64,000 nt of DNA from contig KN832870.1 of NCBI GenBank assembly GCA_000827325.1, positions 4,774,001 to 4,838,000 of the forward strand, read 5' to 3'. Position numbers and translations under genes: made by a program. Below, one piece after another: positions 1 to 9,747 of the stretch. The notes beneath the pieces were generated by a model. That model was given only the letters and a program-made list of their open reading frames with translations. It had not been told where the DNA came from and made no database searches. Each line of letters begins with the position of its first letter. The first letter of the stretch is position 1. This DNA is from Oidiodendron maius Zn (Eukaryota; Ascomycota; Leotiomycetes; Myxotrichaceae).

Positions 1-249
1 GTAGAAGTATTCTTCTCCTTCTCGGCTGTCGTCAACATGTCGACATCGGCGAGCGCGAGAGCAATTGAAGTCATCAAGCAACTACCCGATGATCGAATTC
101 TCGTTGAGAGTGACATTCATGTTGCTGGAGAGAAAATGGATGTCCTACTAGAAGAGATGACTCGAAAGATCTGTGAAGTTAGAGGATGGAGCCTTGAAGA
201 AGGCGTGCGGCAACTAGGAAGAAATTGGCTGCGGTTTGTATTTTCTTAA
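1..249 (+). CDS. TatD-family metal-dependent nuclease/hydrolase (Scn1-like), C-terminal end only
   Basis: The frame is open from base 1 and ends at TAA 247-249, so this is the last 82 codons of a gene that starts upstream of the window. The segment FFSFSAVVN, then DDRILVESD and later [20 protein letters not shown], is the usual end of TatD-family proteins, close to the Cut9-interacting protein Scn1 of fungi. The Asp in LVESD matches the last metal-binding Asp of the TIM-barrel hydrolase family, and the tail helix with N-W-x-R-F is typical. The role is inferred from family: a magnesium-dependent DNase or hydrolase. The ATG at 37 lies inside the conserved part and is not the start. The rest of the active site is outside the window. 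Confidence 0.8.
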   Translation, partial: VEVFFSFSAVVNMSTSASARAIEVIKQLPDDRILVESDIHVAGEKMDVLLEEMTRKICEVRGWSLEEGVRQLGRNWLRFVFS

Positions 250-1554
250 GGTGGTATCAACGTTATTTTAACAATTATCTCTGGACTGATGAACGCGCCC
301 ATTGCAATGTCATACTTTGGCCATCCGGCTGTGGGCTGTTGCCCAAGTTGAAGGTATGGCAAGAAAGCCGAGACTGTCCATCTTCCTCGCTCGGCATTCG
401 CAGAAATAGGCTTGAAGGATAAACTGCAGCACCAATAGTATTTTGCGTTTATTCGCATCCGTCAGTGATCCAGTGATCTATCAGATGCTTATGAAAGCTA
501 TTTACTTTCCGCTTATGCATAGCTTTCATTGAATTCTTCATTGAAACCCACTTGCTCAGATCAAGCGCAGCATCCAAGACCGAAGGTAAGATTGCCATTT
601 AGTAGAAGGAATCTCTTTCAAGACTACTTCGTGAGGTCGCCAAGGTACAAAGTACTCAGTTGACGCTAATCTTGCGGAATACATCATGCCTCAACACCAA
701 CACCTCTTACTCCGTGCTGGTGCTGGTAATGCACTTTGCAACTTATATCAAAATCCTCGACAAGTGTCGCTCGTAGCAGAAACTTTCTGTTTGTCTACCT
801 ACAATTAATTCTCTTTTTCTTACTGAGATTGAGTGAATTAAATCAATAAGTTTCTACTATTTAAGCTGTCTCATTACCTCGTTGCCTCTATCCGATCTAA
901 CAACAACCACCATCACTATATTCCACATTCCACGTCAGCTACAAACCATCCCAGCCTCCTAACACCCCACTATCAATCTTTCCAGTCGCCAACCTGTCTA
1001 TCCGAATAGAGCTATCACTTGACGAGCTCTCTTCGCATCTTTGCGTCCAAATTACCTCTGCTGCTAATACTGTCTCCTCGCGCTTCGATCTGTTGATGAT
1101 TGAGCCACTCGTCCCGCTCACCTCAACAACTGTTCAATCGTACCTCTCACACTAGTCTCGCCACACAACGTGCTTCAAGACTTAGTCCTCAAATACAAAC
1201 GCGACTCATTCTCAAAGTTCAAGGCTAAGGTATTCAAGTTCACGTTTGTACGCCCTCTCACTTTTGCAAGTTTTGCATGCTCACATCAACCTCCGTCTTC
1301 CCAAGCCTATTTTTCGTGTTGCAACGCCATCATTATCATCTCATTGTCTGTTCTACTCTCCCGCCATCTTCTCCAAGTTCCGTCATCTTCTGTAAGCCCC
1401 GTTGCAATATCCCTGTATCCTTTTATTTGCCACTCTATCTGCAAAGCAAAATTTCACTATAGGCTCTCATGTTCATTATGAACTTTCATTCGTTGCTTGA
1501 TGGAAATAGACGCGGAACTTTGAGACTGACATCAACTGCATATAGAGAGGCAAA
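250..1554. other. Intergenic region, 5' side of the Myb-like gene
   Basis: About 1.3 kb without a convincing gene. The right half, roughly 880-1480, is rich in C and T (for example ctcccgccatcttctcc near 1358), as in many fungal promoters and 5' untranslated regions. Short open frames here have no recognisable product. Confidence 0.5.
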
Positions 1555-3438
1555 ATGCCGGAGCTGGACAGTCAAGATGACGGCAAGCTTTATAATGCTT
1601 CAAGTCAAGCAAACATGAATGCTGGTGGTAGTACCTATCAAGAGAACACAGTTATTCGTACTATTCCAACCCAAGGGAACGCACCGGCTGCGGACACTTC
1701 GAATAAAGTGACCCAAGGCAATGATGACGATGCGTGCCCAGAACGCAAATTTTCTGGCACCAGCCAAAGGGTACCTTGCACAGATGAGAATACTGCGCAG
1801 ACGCCAGTAACTGAGCAATCCAATCTGATACATGATCATTTTCCGGCTCCCTCACCTTATGATACCCCATACCCAACGGTATACGATCCCACTGGTCATT
1901 ATGCACGCGGTAAGTCTAAACTGACCTGCTGGCCATTGTATTTTCCCTCGGACAACGCTTTGACCTTACAATATTCTGATATATTGTCACCTCAAGTTTA
2001 CTTATCATTTGCATGGTTAACATTTTACCTAGTATATAATCGTCTTCTCTGTAGCTCTCCGAGTGAGCAGCCGAAAATTGAATCAGATGAAGAGCAGTCT
2101 TTACCCTCAAAGGCTGCCCATCGGCGCTTTGTACACCCTCAGTATCGAGACTCGACTCATTTCACTGCCTATGGTCCATCAAATAATGGCTGTGGCAAAC
2201 ATGGTACTGCGAGCTTCACACCAGAGACTTATAGATTTACTGGCCACGACTCCAGCCAAAGTCAGGATAGAAGCAATTACCTCCCATCCTCTCCAGAATT
2301 CGGACAACTGGAGGGTATTAATCACAGTGTTATTCGAGCTCCTCTTCCTAAGCCCGTCGTTATCGGACATATTGTCCACCAGGGAAGAAAACATGTTCGT
2401 GTTGAAGATGATGAAGAATATATGTCTCCTTTGGCGAGACGAAGAGTTTCCCCTTTCCGCCGAGTTCCTATTCGCATCGACAATACAAACTATTCCACAA
2501 CGAATAATTCACAAAGAGATGTTGACAGCGGCCAGGGGATATCCGACGTTGACGCACCTCATCCTCGTGGATATGATATTACATCTACCAGGCGCCGACG
2601 CGAAGATAGTTATGGGGACGATAACGATGGAGATAGAAGTTACATGCCAGATGACGATTCCATGCAAGGCTCCGACTCGGAGCTATTTATGCCGCAGAAT
2701 GGTCCACACAATTCTCGCCATCCAAGCCGCACAGATCGCCCTTCGAAGTCTGGAATTTTTGCTGATGCTCAAGTCGATGCCAGTGTAAGAAGTATACCTG
2801 AATATTATCACAGTCACCGACCGGGATCTAGACGTGGCACAAATCCTGAAGGATACTTCCATGCCTTTGGCCAAAGACTCGATCCTTCTCGCTACTCTGG
2901 TGTTCCCATGCCGTGGGAAGTTGCCAATGAGCCAGAATTAGTTGACCAGAGCGAGGTCTCTGATGCTTCTTTGTTGAAGCGTAACCTGGCTCGTGGAGAA
3001 GGAAAGAAGATCTGCAGGAGAGGCTATGGAGCCAGCGACCCCGAAAACATCGCCATTGTCAACATGAAAGAATTTGATAATCTGTCATTTGATGAGATTG
3101 CCAGAAGACTCAATGACCAGCGAGTGCGAGAAGGCAAGCAACCCAGCCTCAGTGCAGTCGGTGTCAATAGCCGTTACAACCGTACCGCCCCTCTTCTCTT
3201 CTCTGCCCAGGGCAAAGAGTTTATTCCCCTCTCGAAGCGCAAGGGACATGCTAAGCAAGTACATGAAGCCAACAAAGGTGGGATGATTCTGTGGACTGAA
3301 GAACTAGATGTGGCTTTGGTGACTTGTGTGAAGGATGTGGATGCTGCAAAATGGACCACTGTAGCAACGTTGTTCGAGGAACGGACAGGAAAGAAATTGA
3401 ACGCTGCTGCTGCTGCACTACGCCACAATCTTCTATGA
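1555..3438 (+). CDS. Myb/SANT-like DNA-binding domain protein
   Basis: The start is ATG 1555. A probable in-frame intron at 1910-2032 (123 nt) has donor GTAAGT and a GTTAAC branch followed by CCTAG. The bases it removes are AT-rich and would encode an out-of-place hydrophobic stretch. Removing it leaves about 586 residues. The first two thirds are disordered, rich in Ser, Asp and Arg, with a basic patch RRRRED. Two helical modules lie at the C-terminus. One reads FDNLSFDEIARRLNDQR, then SAVGVNSRYNRTAP, a pattern common in fungal HTH proteins. The other is a SANT/Myb-like repeat: MILWTEELDVALVTCV, then AAKWTTVATLFEERTGKK. The likely role is a nuclear DNA- or chromatin-binding regulator; the target is unknown. 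A longer alternative intron end at 2054 would break the frame and was not used. Confidence 0.65.
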   Translation: MPELDSQDDGKLYNASSQANMNAGGSTYQENTVIRTIPTQGNAPAADTSNKVTQGNDDDACPERKFSGTSQRVPCTDENTAQTPVTEQSNLIHDHFPAPSPYDTPYPTVYDPTGHYARGKSKLTCWPLYFPSDNALTLQYSDILSPQVYLSFAWLTFYLVYNRLLCSSPSEQPKIESDEEQSLPSKAAHRRFVHPQYRDSTHFTAYGPSNNGCGKHGTASFTPETYRFTGHDSSQSQDRSNYLPSSPEFGQLEGINHSVIRAPLPKPVVIGHIVHQGRKHVRVEDDEEYMSPLARRRVSPFRRVPIRIDNTNYSTTNNSQRDVDSGQGISDVDAPHPRGYDITSTRRRREDSYGDDNDGDRSYMPDDDSMQGSDSELFMPQNGPHNSRHPSRTDRPSKSGIFADAQVDASVRSIPEYYHSHRPGSRRGTNPEGYFHAFGQRLDPSRYSGVPMPWEVANEPELVDQSEVSDASLLKRNLARGEGKKICRRGYGASDPENIAIVNMKEFDNLSFDEIARRLNDQRVREGKQPSLSAVGVNSRYNRTAPLLFSAQGKEFIPLSKRKGHAKQVHEANKGGMILWTEELDVALVTCVKDVDAAKWTTVATLFEERTGKKLNAAAAALRHNLL

Positions 3439-4850
3439 GCTCTAATCTCATCGTCGTCTCACCCTTGCAGTTCGCCGTTGTCTCTATCCCAGCCATCCCT
3501 ATACGTTGCGTCATCACTTCCACGTCTCGCCATCACTCTACGCAATGTTATCATTTTACGTCTCGCCATCACGCAACATTCCGCCATCATGCAACTTCTC
3601 GCTATGAACCAAGGTTCCGCCATCATCCAATGTCCCGCCATCATCCAACGTCTCGCCATCATCCAGCGTCTCATCATCTACCCAACCGTCATGAACCAAC
3701 CTCCCGCCATTATCCAACATCTCGTTTAAACTTTCGTCTCACCATGACTCAATTTCAGCCATGATTTTATGTCTCGCCACCTCCCTGCTGTTCGCTACCA
3801 CCCTACGTGGCGCCATTATGCATAGTTCGCCAAAATTGGCTTCCGCCGACATATACGTTTTCCCTTTGCGCAGTGCCTTGGTATCGCTATCCTAGAACTA
3901 CGAAGAGTATATCAAGGAAGATGTATCTTCAAAATGATGCATGAAGACACGATATTTGGCGTGGGTGTGCTGAACGACTTTAGAATGCACTGGTACAGGG
4001 CAGCCAGGATAATATGGAAAAGTGACGGTTAACTGGGGTCGTTGGCTTTATACGTCTACTATAAATCCACTTTCGAATAATGGAATAACATGAAAATTGA
4101 ACTGTACTTGAACTGCCAACGAGATAAGAGAATTAGAGATATGGTAGACAGATTTATACACAATCAGCCCCTTTTGAGGTCTCGCTTAATCAAGAACTAC
4201 TCAGCATGAGAAAGGGATGATGGGATGTAATTGGGCACGTTAAAACACCAAATTACTCTTAGCGTTACCAGCTGCGATGATGTCTTGGCCTAGAGAAATC
4301 ATCATGAGCTTAATCAGTAACATATTTGCGCAGGTAGACATATCTTCGGGCCGGGGAAATTTCTTGGTCCAAATGGCCAAAGATGGATTAGCTTGGGCAA
4401 ATCTCATGACTGCGCGTCCAGAAAACTACTTTACGCGATTCCCCGACTTTCCGGACGCGTCGCCTCCTTGACTCAAATGCCACGCTCCCACTCTTGTACC
4501 AAGTCACTCCTTGCTATATTGTGCTCCTACCTTTGCTTGCATTTGGTCCAATCATTTATAGTGCTTTTAGTTGAGAATTGACTCGTATTAGGTCGCCGCG
4601 GGAATTGAATAGTAGTCGTCATTACGGTCTACGTTTGCGACGGGTGAGTCTCCTCGTCATCGTACCCTATTTATTGCTTCTGTTCTCGACGAACCGGATG
4701 CTGAATCTAGTAGTTATGCCTTTCTGGCTTGAACCCCTCGATCTCAGCGACTAAGGACTGGGTAACCCTTACATCTCCCTCTCGCTGCACTACGCGCAAC
4801 TGCAACCAAAATATCATTACGAATCTCGTAATACGGCCCCCACCATAATC
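3439..4850. other. Intergenic region with minisatellite, 5' of the SNF2 gene
   Basis: About 1.4 kb between two plus-strand genes. The first 400 bases carry a degenerate tandem repeat, listed separately. From about 3840 to 4850 I see no gene; short frames at 4277-4581 look random. The last 150 bases before ATG 4851 are CT-rich, consistent with a promoter or leader. Confidence 0.5.
3522..3815. repeat. Degenerate minisatellite, unit about 17-18 bp
   Basis: The unit is close to tcgccatcatccaacgtc and recurs with drift many times between about 3522 and 3815. Clear copies are tcgccatcac, ccgccatcatgcaac, ccgccatcatccaatgtc, cgccatcatccaacgtc and ccgccattatccaacatc. It begins about 85 bases after the stop of the Myb-like gene, so it probably lies in or next to the 3' untranslated region. 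Substitutions between units suggest it is not freshly expanded. The unit is read without stops in more than one frame, which explains the meaningless Ser/His/Met-rich frames seen there. Confidence 0.8.
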
Positions 4851-7555
4851 ATGTCTTCACCGACCAGCGATGGCAGCGAGCCATCGAGGCTGCCGACAAG
4901 CGTGCCTTCTTCTCCTCCTGACACGGGGATTGAGATGGAGTTCGCAACGGCCGAGGAGAAGGTTATGCTAGAAGAAGAGGCAAAAGCCCAGGCCGAGAAT
5001 GTCAAGAATGACATAGCTGTGGCTCGACGGAAGAAGCTTGCGGCTAAGAAGCGGAAGCAGTATGAGGAGTCTAAAGCTGAGAGAGAGATAAAGGCTGCTC
5101 AACTGGACGAATTGCTCAGGAAGAGCGCTGCTTTCTCTGATATCCTTACAAAAAAGACAGAAGTCCTGGGAAGAGTTGGGAGCGGGTTCGACGGCCAAGC
5201 TTTAGGAGAGCATGATCTGAAGATGGCAGAGCAGCCTAAAATTATGATCGGAGGCAAAATGAGAGACTATCAACTCGAGGGTCTCACCTGGATGTACGAG
5301 ATCTGTGCACAAGGCATGTCAGGTATTCTCGCTGACGAAATGGGTCTGGGCAAAACTATCCAGACAATTGCTCTCATTGCCCTCTTACGAGAGCAAGAGA
5401 ACTACCTTGGACCTCACCTAATTGTTGCGCCTTTGAGTACATTGTCTAATTGGATCGAGGAATTCGAGAAATGGACGCCGAGTGTACCAGCCCTCCTATA
5501 TCACGGAACACAGGAGAAGAGAAAGGGGCTCAGACAAACGCAGCTATTCAAAAATCTCCAAAGTGGTCGCCCAACAGCTAAATTCCCTGTTGTCTGCACT
5601 TCTCCCGAGATGGTAATAAGAGATGAAAAAGAGTTGTCCAAGATCAAATGGGAATTTATTATCATTGTAGGCTCTGATTTCTGTAATGAATGTTAGTTAT
5701 GATACTGACGTGCGTTTAGGATGAGGGGCATCGCATGAAAAACTCCGATTCGAAGTTATTCCAGATACTCAAAACTTTCACATCGGCAACTAGACTTCTC
5801 ATAACAGGTACCCCTCTGCAAAACAACCTTAAGGAGCTTTGGTCACTCTTGAACTTCCTTCTTCCAGCCATCTTTGCAAACTGGGAGCAGTTTGAGAGCT
5901 GGTTTGACTTCAGTGATCTACAGCATGAGGACACGACGGAAGAGTTTTTGGCTGATCAGATGAAACAAGATCTCGTGAAGAAGATCCACTTAGTCCTCCA
6001 GCCACTCTTGCTCCGCCGTGTAAAAGCAGACGTTGAGCACATGCTTCCCAAAAAGCGGGAATACGTCTTGTATGCACCAATGACAAGAGATCAAACTGAT
6101 CTGTATAATGTAATCAATGACAAGGCGACCGACACTAGAAAGTTCTTAGAGGATAAGGTTGTTGAAAGATTAACTGAGGCTGCAAATGCCCAAGCGAAGG
6201 CAAATGCGTCAAAAAAGTCTCACAAGAGAAAGTCAGAGGCTAATGCAAAGGGCTCGAGCGTCGTCAGCAAGAGTCCATTAACTCTTCGGACACGGAAAGT
6301 GGAGGAGACCAAGCCAGAGACTCCAAAGAATGCTTTCCAGAAGATGATGCAGAGAGCGTCTTCTGCATCTAGCACGTCTTCGAGATCACTCAAGCGTAAA
6401 TCCCCAGAGATGCTTTCTTCGCCAGCTCCAAAATCCTCAAAATCTAGCAGACAATCAACTCCAGCTAGCACTCGAGGGCGGACATCTAGGGGTCGGAAAT
6501 CTTATAAGGAAACCGATGCTTCTGAGGAAGACGAGCTTAGTGATGAGGAGTTCGAAATGAAGCTTGCTGAGGAAATAAATGAGTTAAATAGCGAGCTTCC
6601 AGTAATTGAGAAGACTGAGGATGAGATCAATCGCGAACAGACACTTGACTCAGCTAGTAAGTCTACCAAAAAATGTTTCTTCTGAAACTAAATCATTATA
6701 GGGAAAGAAATCTCGGCGAAGAAACTTGGCAATCCTTTGATGCAGCTTCGTTTAGTTTGCAACAGTCCTCACAACTTTTATAATCCATGGTCTATGGATT
6801 CGGGATTGGCAGTAGACGAGACGCTAGTTACATCTTCAGGGAAAATGCTACTTCTAGATCGTCTTCTGCCTGCCCTATTTGAAAGAGGCCACAAAGTGCT
6901 GATATTCTCCCAATTCAAAACACAGCTTGATATACTAGAGGACTACGCCAGAGATCTGCGCAGGTGGAACGTCTGCCGCATCGATGGTTCTGTTGCGCAG
7001 GATCATCGACGTCAGCAGATCAAAGACTTCAATACCAACCCCGACTACATGCTATTCCTCCTCTCAACGCGTGCCGGCGGTCAAGGCATCAATCTTGCTA
7101 CTGCAGATACTGTCATCCTTTTCGACTCGGACTGGAATCCCCAGCAAGATCTCCAAGCACAGGACCGAGTGCACAGGATAGGACAGACTCGCCCCGTGGT
7201 CATTTATCGACTAGCAACAAAGGGTACCGTGGAGGAGGAACTACTTCTGAGCGCGGATGCTAAAAGAAGACTGGAGAAACTTGTGATTAAGAAAGGAGGT
7301 TTCAGGACGATGGGACAGAAGCTAGATAATGCGGAGGGCATGAGTGAAGAAGCTTTGAAAGCCCTGTTGTTGAAGGATGGCGAGGTTTACAAGTATTCCG
7401 GAGGCGACGAGATCTTGAGTGAAGCGGATATTGACATCCTCTGCGACAGGAGCGATACTGCATATGCTAGAGCTGAAAAGGGTCTGGGGAACGCTGCTAC
7501 ATTCAAGATCGTTGACACGAAAATGAGTGGTTTGATGGAGACAAGGGAGAAGTAG
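4851..7555 (+). CDS. SNF2-family chromatin remodelling ATPase, Lsh/DDM1/Irc5 type
   Basis: Exons are 4851-5666, 5720-6656 and 6702-7555 (868 aa). The first join restores the DEAH-like box as [12 protein letters not shown]; the second gives [17 protein letters not shown]. The N-terminus is charged and probably a coiled coil. ATPase lobe 1 has [12 protein letters not shown] (about residue 158) and [15 protein letters not shown]. After a basic, Ser-rich insert of about 120 residues comes lobe 2, with [28 protein letters not shown] and [12 protein letters not shown]. The order and these motifs match the Lsh group (human HELLS, plant DDM1, yeast Irc5, Neurospora MUS-30). Known roles of the group are nucleosome sliding, DNA methylation or heterochromatin upkeep, and genome stability. 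All helicase motifs look intact. Assignment within SNF2 is by motif memory, not by a tree. Confidence 0.9.
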
Positions 7556-7803
7556 AACAATCTCCCTCTTGATTGAGTCTTGGTTGGATTCTGAGCTCTT
7601 AAGCAAAAAGGCAGAGAAGGAGTTATAGCTTATTGGATCTCTTCATCAGAAGAAATATATAGATGAGATCAGAGATGTACAGAACATCCTGTTACTTAAA
7701 CAGCCAATTTACAAATGCCTGCTAGTAGTAGAATACATGCTATATCAATCAAATCCACCTTCTTTCAGTGGTATCTGGACTAATAGATCAAGTATCATTC
7801 GCT

Positions 7804-9127
7804 TTACCGACTAGCCTTCTCATTCTCAATCTCATGCCTCAGATCCTCTAGCACTTGCTCTCGGGACCTCAGATGAGCCTCTAAGCCATCAACCTGCTCC
7901 TTCACCGTGGCTATCTCGTCTGAGACGCCCTTCAAGCCCGCACCAATCTTGCTCTTCCCTTCACCGGACTCCAAATCTCGCAGCTCCCTTCGCTTGTAAT
8001 CTAGCAACTGCTCTAATTCTCTCTTCACCAGTGCGGGCTTGGTGTCACGTCGTCCACCATGTCGATTCGCTGAGGCGGCTTCGACCTTCTCAATCTTCGC
8101 TTCTAATTCTGCGAGCTGTTTCTTCAACCGAACCTCCTCCCAATCCTCAGTAGCCTTTGTACTTGAAAAGTCAGTGCCTGCCGGTCTGTAGCTGCTCTTG
8201 CCGCCAATTCCCATACGGCTTAGATACGTATCGCCAAATTTGGCTTTACGCCCGGTGCTAGTTTCCTCTCCGCCTGTTGCGGCCCACCTTTGTGCTGGCG
8301 AGGATGTTCGCTGGTTGTCAACTTGGTAGTCAATCTGGTTCTTTTCAAAGCTAGCGCGTAGAGATGGCGGTACCGTTCGGGGGATACGGAATCCTTCGTG
8401 GCGGTTATTGAGGATGTGGAGGAATGCCAGGCAGGCATCTTTGGATATGGCAGGTGATGCGGAAGGGTTAATGAGATTCCAAGCTGAGCGGATGTCGGTA
8501 TCAGGTACATCGAGGGAGGAGTATAATGTGTCAAGAGACTCGACTTAAAGCAAAATTAGCCAATAGCCATGGTACTTGAGCGGGCTCATAATCTCACAAG
8601 TGATCTCTCCTCTTCTATCCCTATTCGCAGAGTATATCTCGTCGTACTTCGCTTTGTCGCTGGGGCTCATATACCAATCGAACCCGTCTTTCAATCCCTG
8701 AGAATCTTCATCATCTTCAACCCTCTCGAACTGAACTTGCTTTCCCGTGAGAGCTCGATTCGCCTGCACAAGATGTGCTTTTGATTCGGGAACAAGCCAG
8801 TCTGGCAATGCAGCTGGCACATCCATATACTCCTAGAAGTCCAATTAGTCATATGTAACAGGAAACAGTGCTTCGGAAGTAGCATACTCCATTGACCAAA
8901 TCAAAAATTAACCTCATGGCCACGCAGAACTCCTCAAAGTCCAAATTCCCATCATTGTCAACATCCGCTAGGTCCCATATCCGCTCGAGCTTGTCGTCGC
9001 TCAGCTGACTATTTTTCAGAACGGGTGCTGCTTGCGCACCCGTAAGGTGTTTGCCACCATTTGAGAGAGACGCGAAAATCTCCCAGTACTTCTCGATTTC
9101 GCTCTGCTCGATGCGTTTGTTCGACAT
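7804..9127 (-). CDS. END3: Actin cytoskeleton/endocytosis EH-domain protein END3
   Basis: Exons on the minus strand are 9127-8888, 8832-8598 and 8543-7804 (404 aa). ATG 9127 gives [15 protein letters not shown]. The joins give [19 protein letters not shown] and [15 protein letters not shown], both as in END3 proteins. EH/EF-hand 1 contains [21 protein letters not shown], with a full set of calcium ligands. A second EH region follows, with [21 protein letters not shown]. The C-terminal third is coiled coil, ending in the END3-specific repeats. The protein works with Pan1 and Sla1 at cortical actin patches in endocytosis. It converges on the SNF2 gene, with about 250 bases between stops. Confidence 0.93.
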
Positions 9128-9747
9128 CTTCGGCACCTACCCGGACTTCGGCAGGCGGGATGAGATTTTGAGAGCCGGGAGAGCTTGACCAGTTGTGATC
9201 AAGCTATTATCTCCAAAGGAAAAGAGCCCAGGCTCCCACAGCTCTTATTGTCAGGGCCGAATCTGTGGGTTGCAGTGCGCTCTTAGACATACCAGAAGCA
9301 GGGTATTGTGACGGATTAGCTGACGTCGGAAAGAGTGGCTGACGTTAACACCTTAGATTTGAGGCTACCGTGATTCAATAGGGGCAGAGTCAAATGAGTG
9401 GGGCAAGGCGTGCAGAAGAGATAGTGGAAGATTATTACAAGTTGGCACTTCGGAATGAAGAAGAGATTTATTGAATGATCTCAATTGGATGATAAACTCG
9501 GCGAAAAGCTATCGGGTGGATATCTAGTAGTACAGAATGGCACCTGTCAAATATTCTGTGACCCATTTGGCCTGTTGTAAGATCCATTGCCTCTTGTAAA
9601 ATCCGATTGCTTCATGTAAAACCGCATTGCTGCTCGTAAAAAAAACACTGCTTCTTAGAAAAATCTTTGTGTAGAACAATTGGTTGCAACTTGTGAAATC
9701 CTTAATACTCCGGATCAGTTTCAAGGGCAGCTCCAGCCTTGGTGAAA
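9128..9747. other. Promoter side of END3 and 3' flank of the next minus-strand gene
   Basis: No gene seen in 620 bases. Between about 9570 and 9660 there is a short degenerate tandem series of roughly 20-22 bp (cattgcctcttgtaaaa, gattgcttcatgtaaaa, cattgctgctcgtaaaa). It lies just beyond the stop of the unknown gene at 9748, so probably in its 3' untranslated region. Confidence 0.5.

Noticed and set aside
3459-3764. Ser/His/Met-rich open frames on both strands beside the Myb-like gene
   Set aside because: They are translations of the minisatellite in different frames and have no other support.
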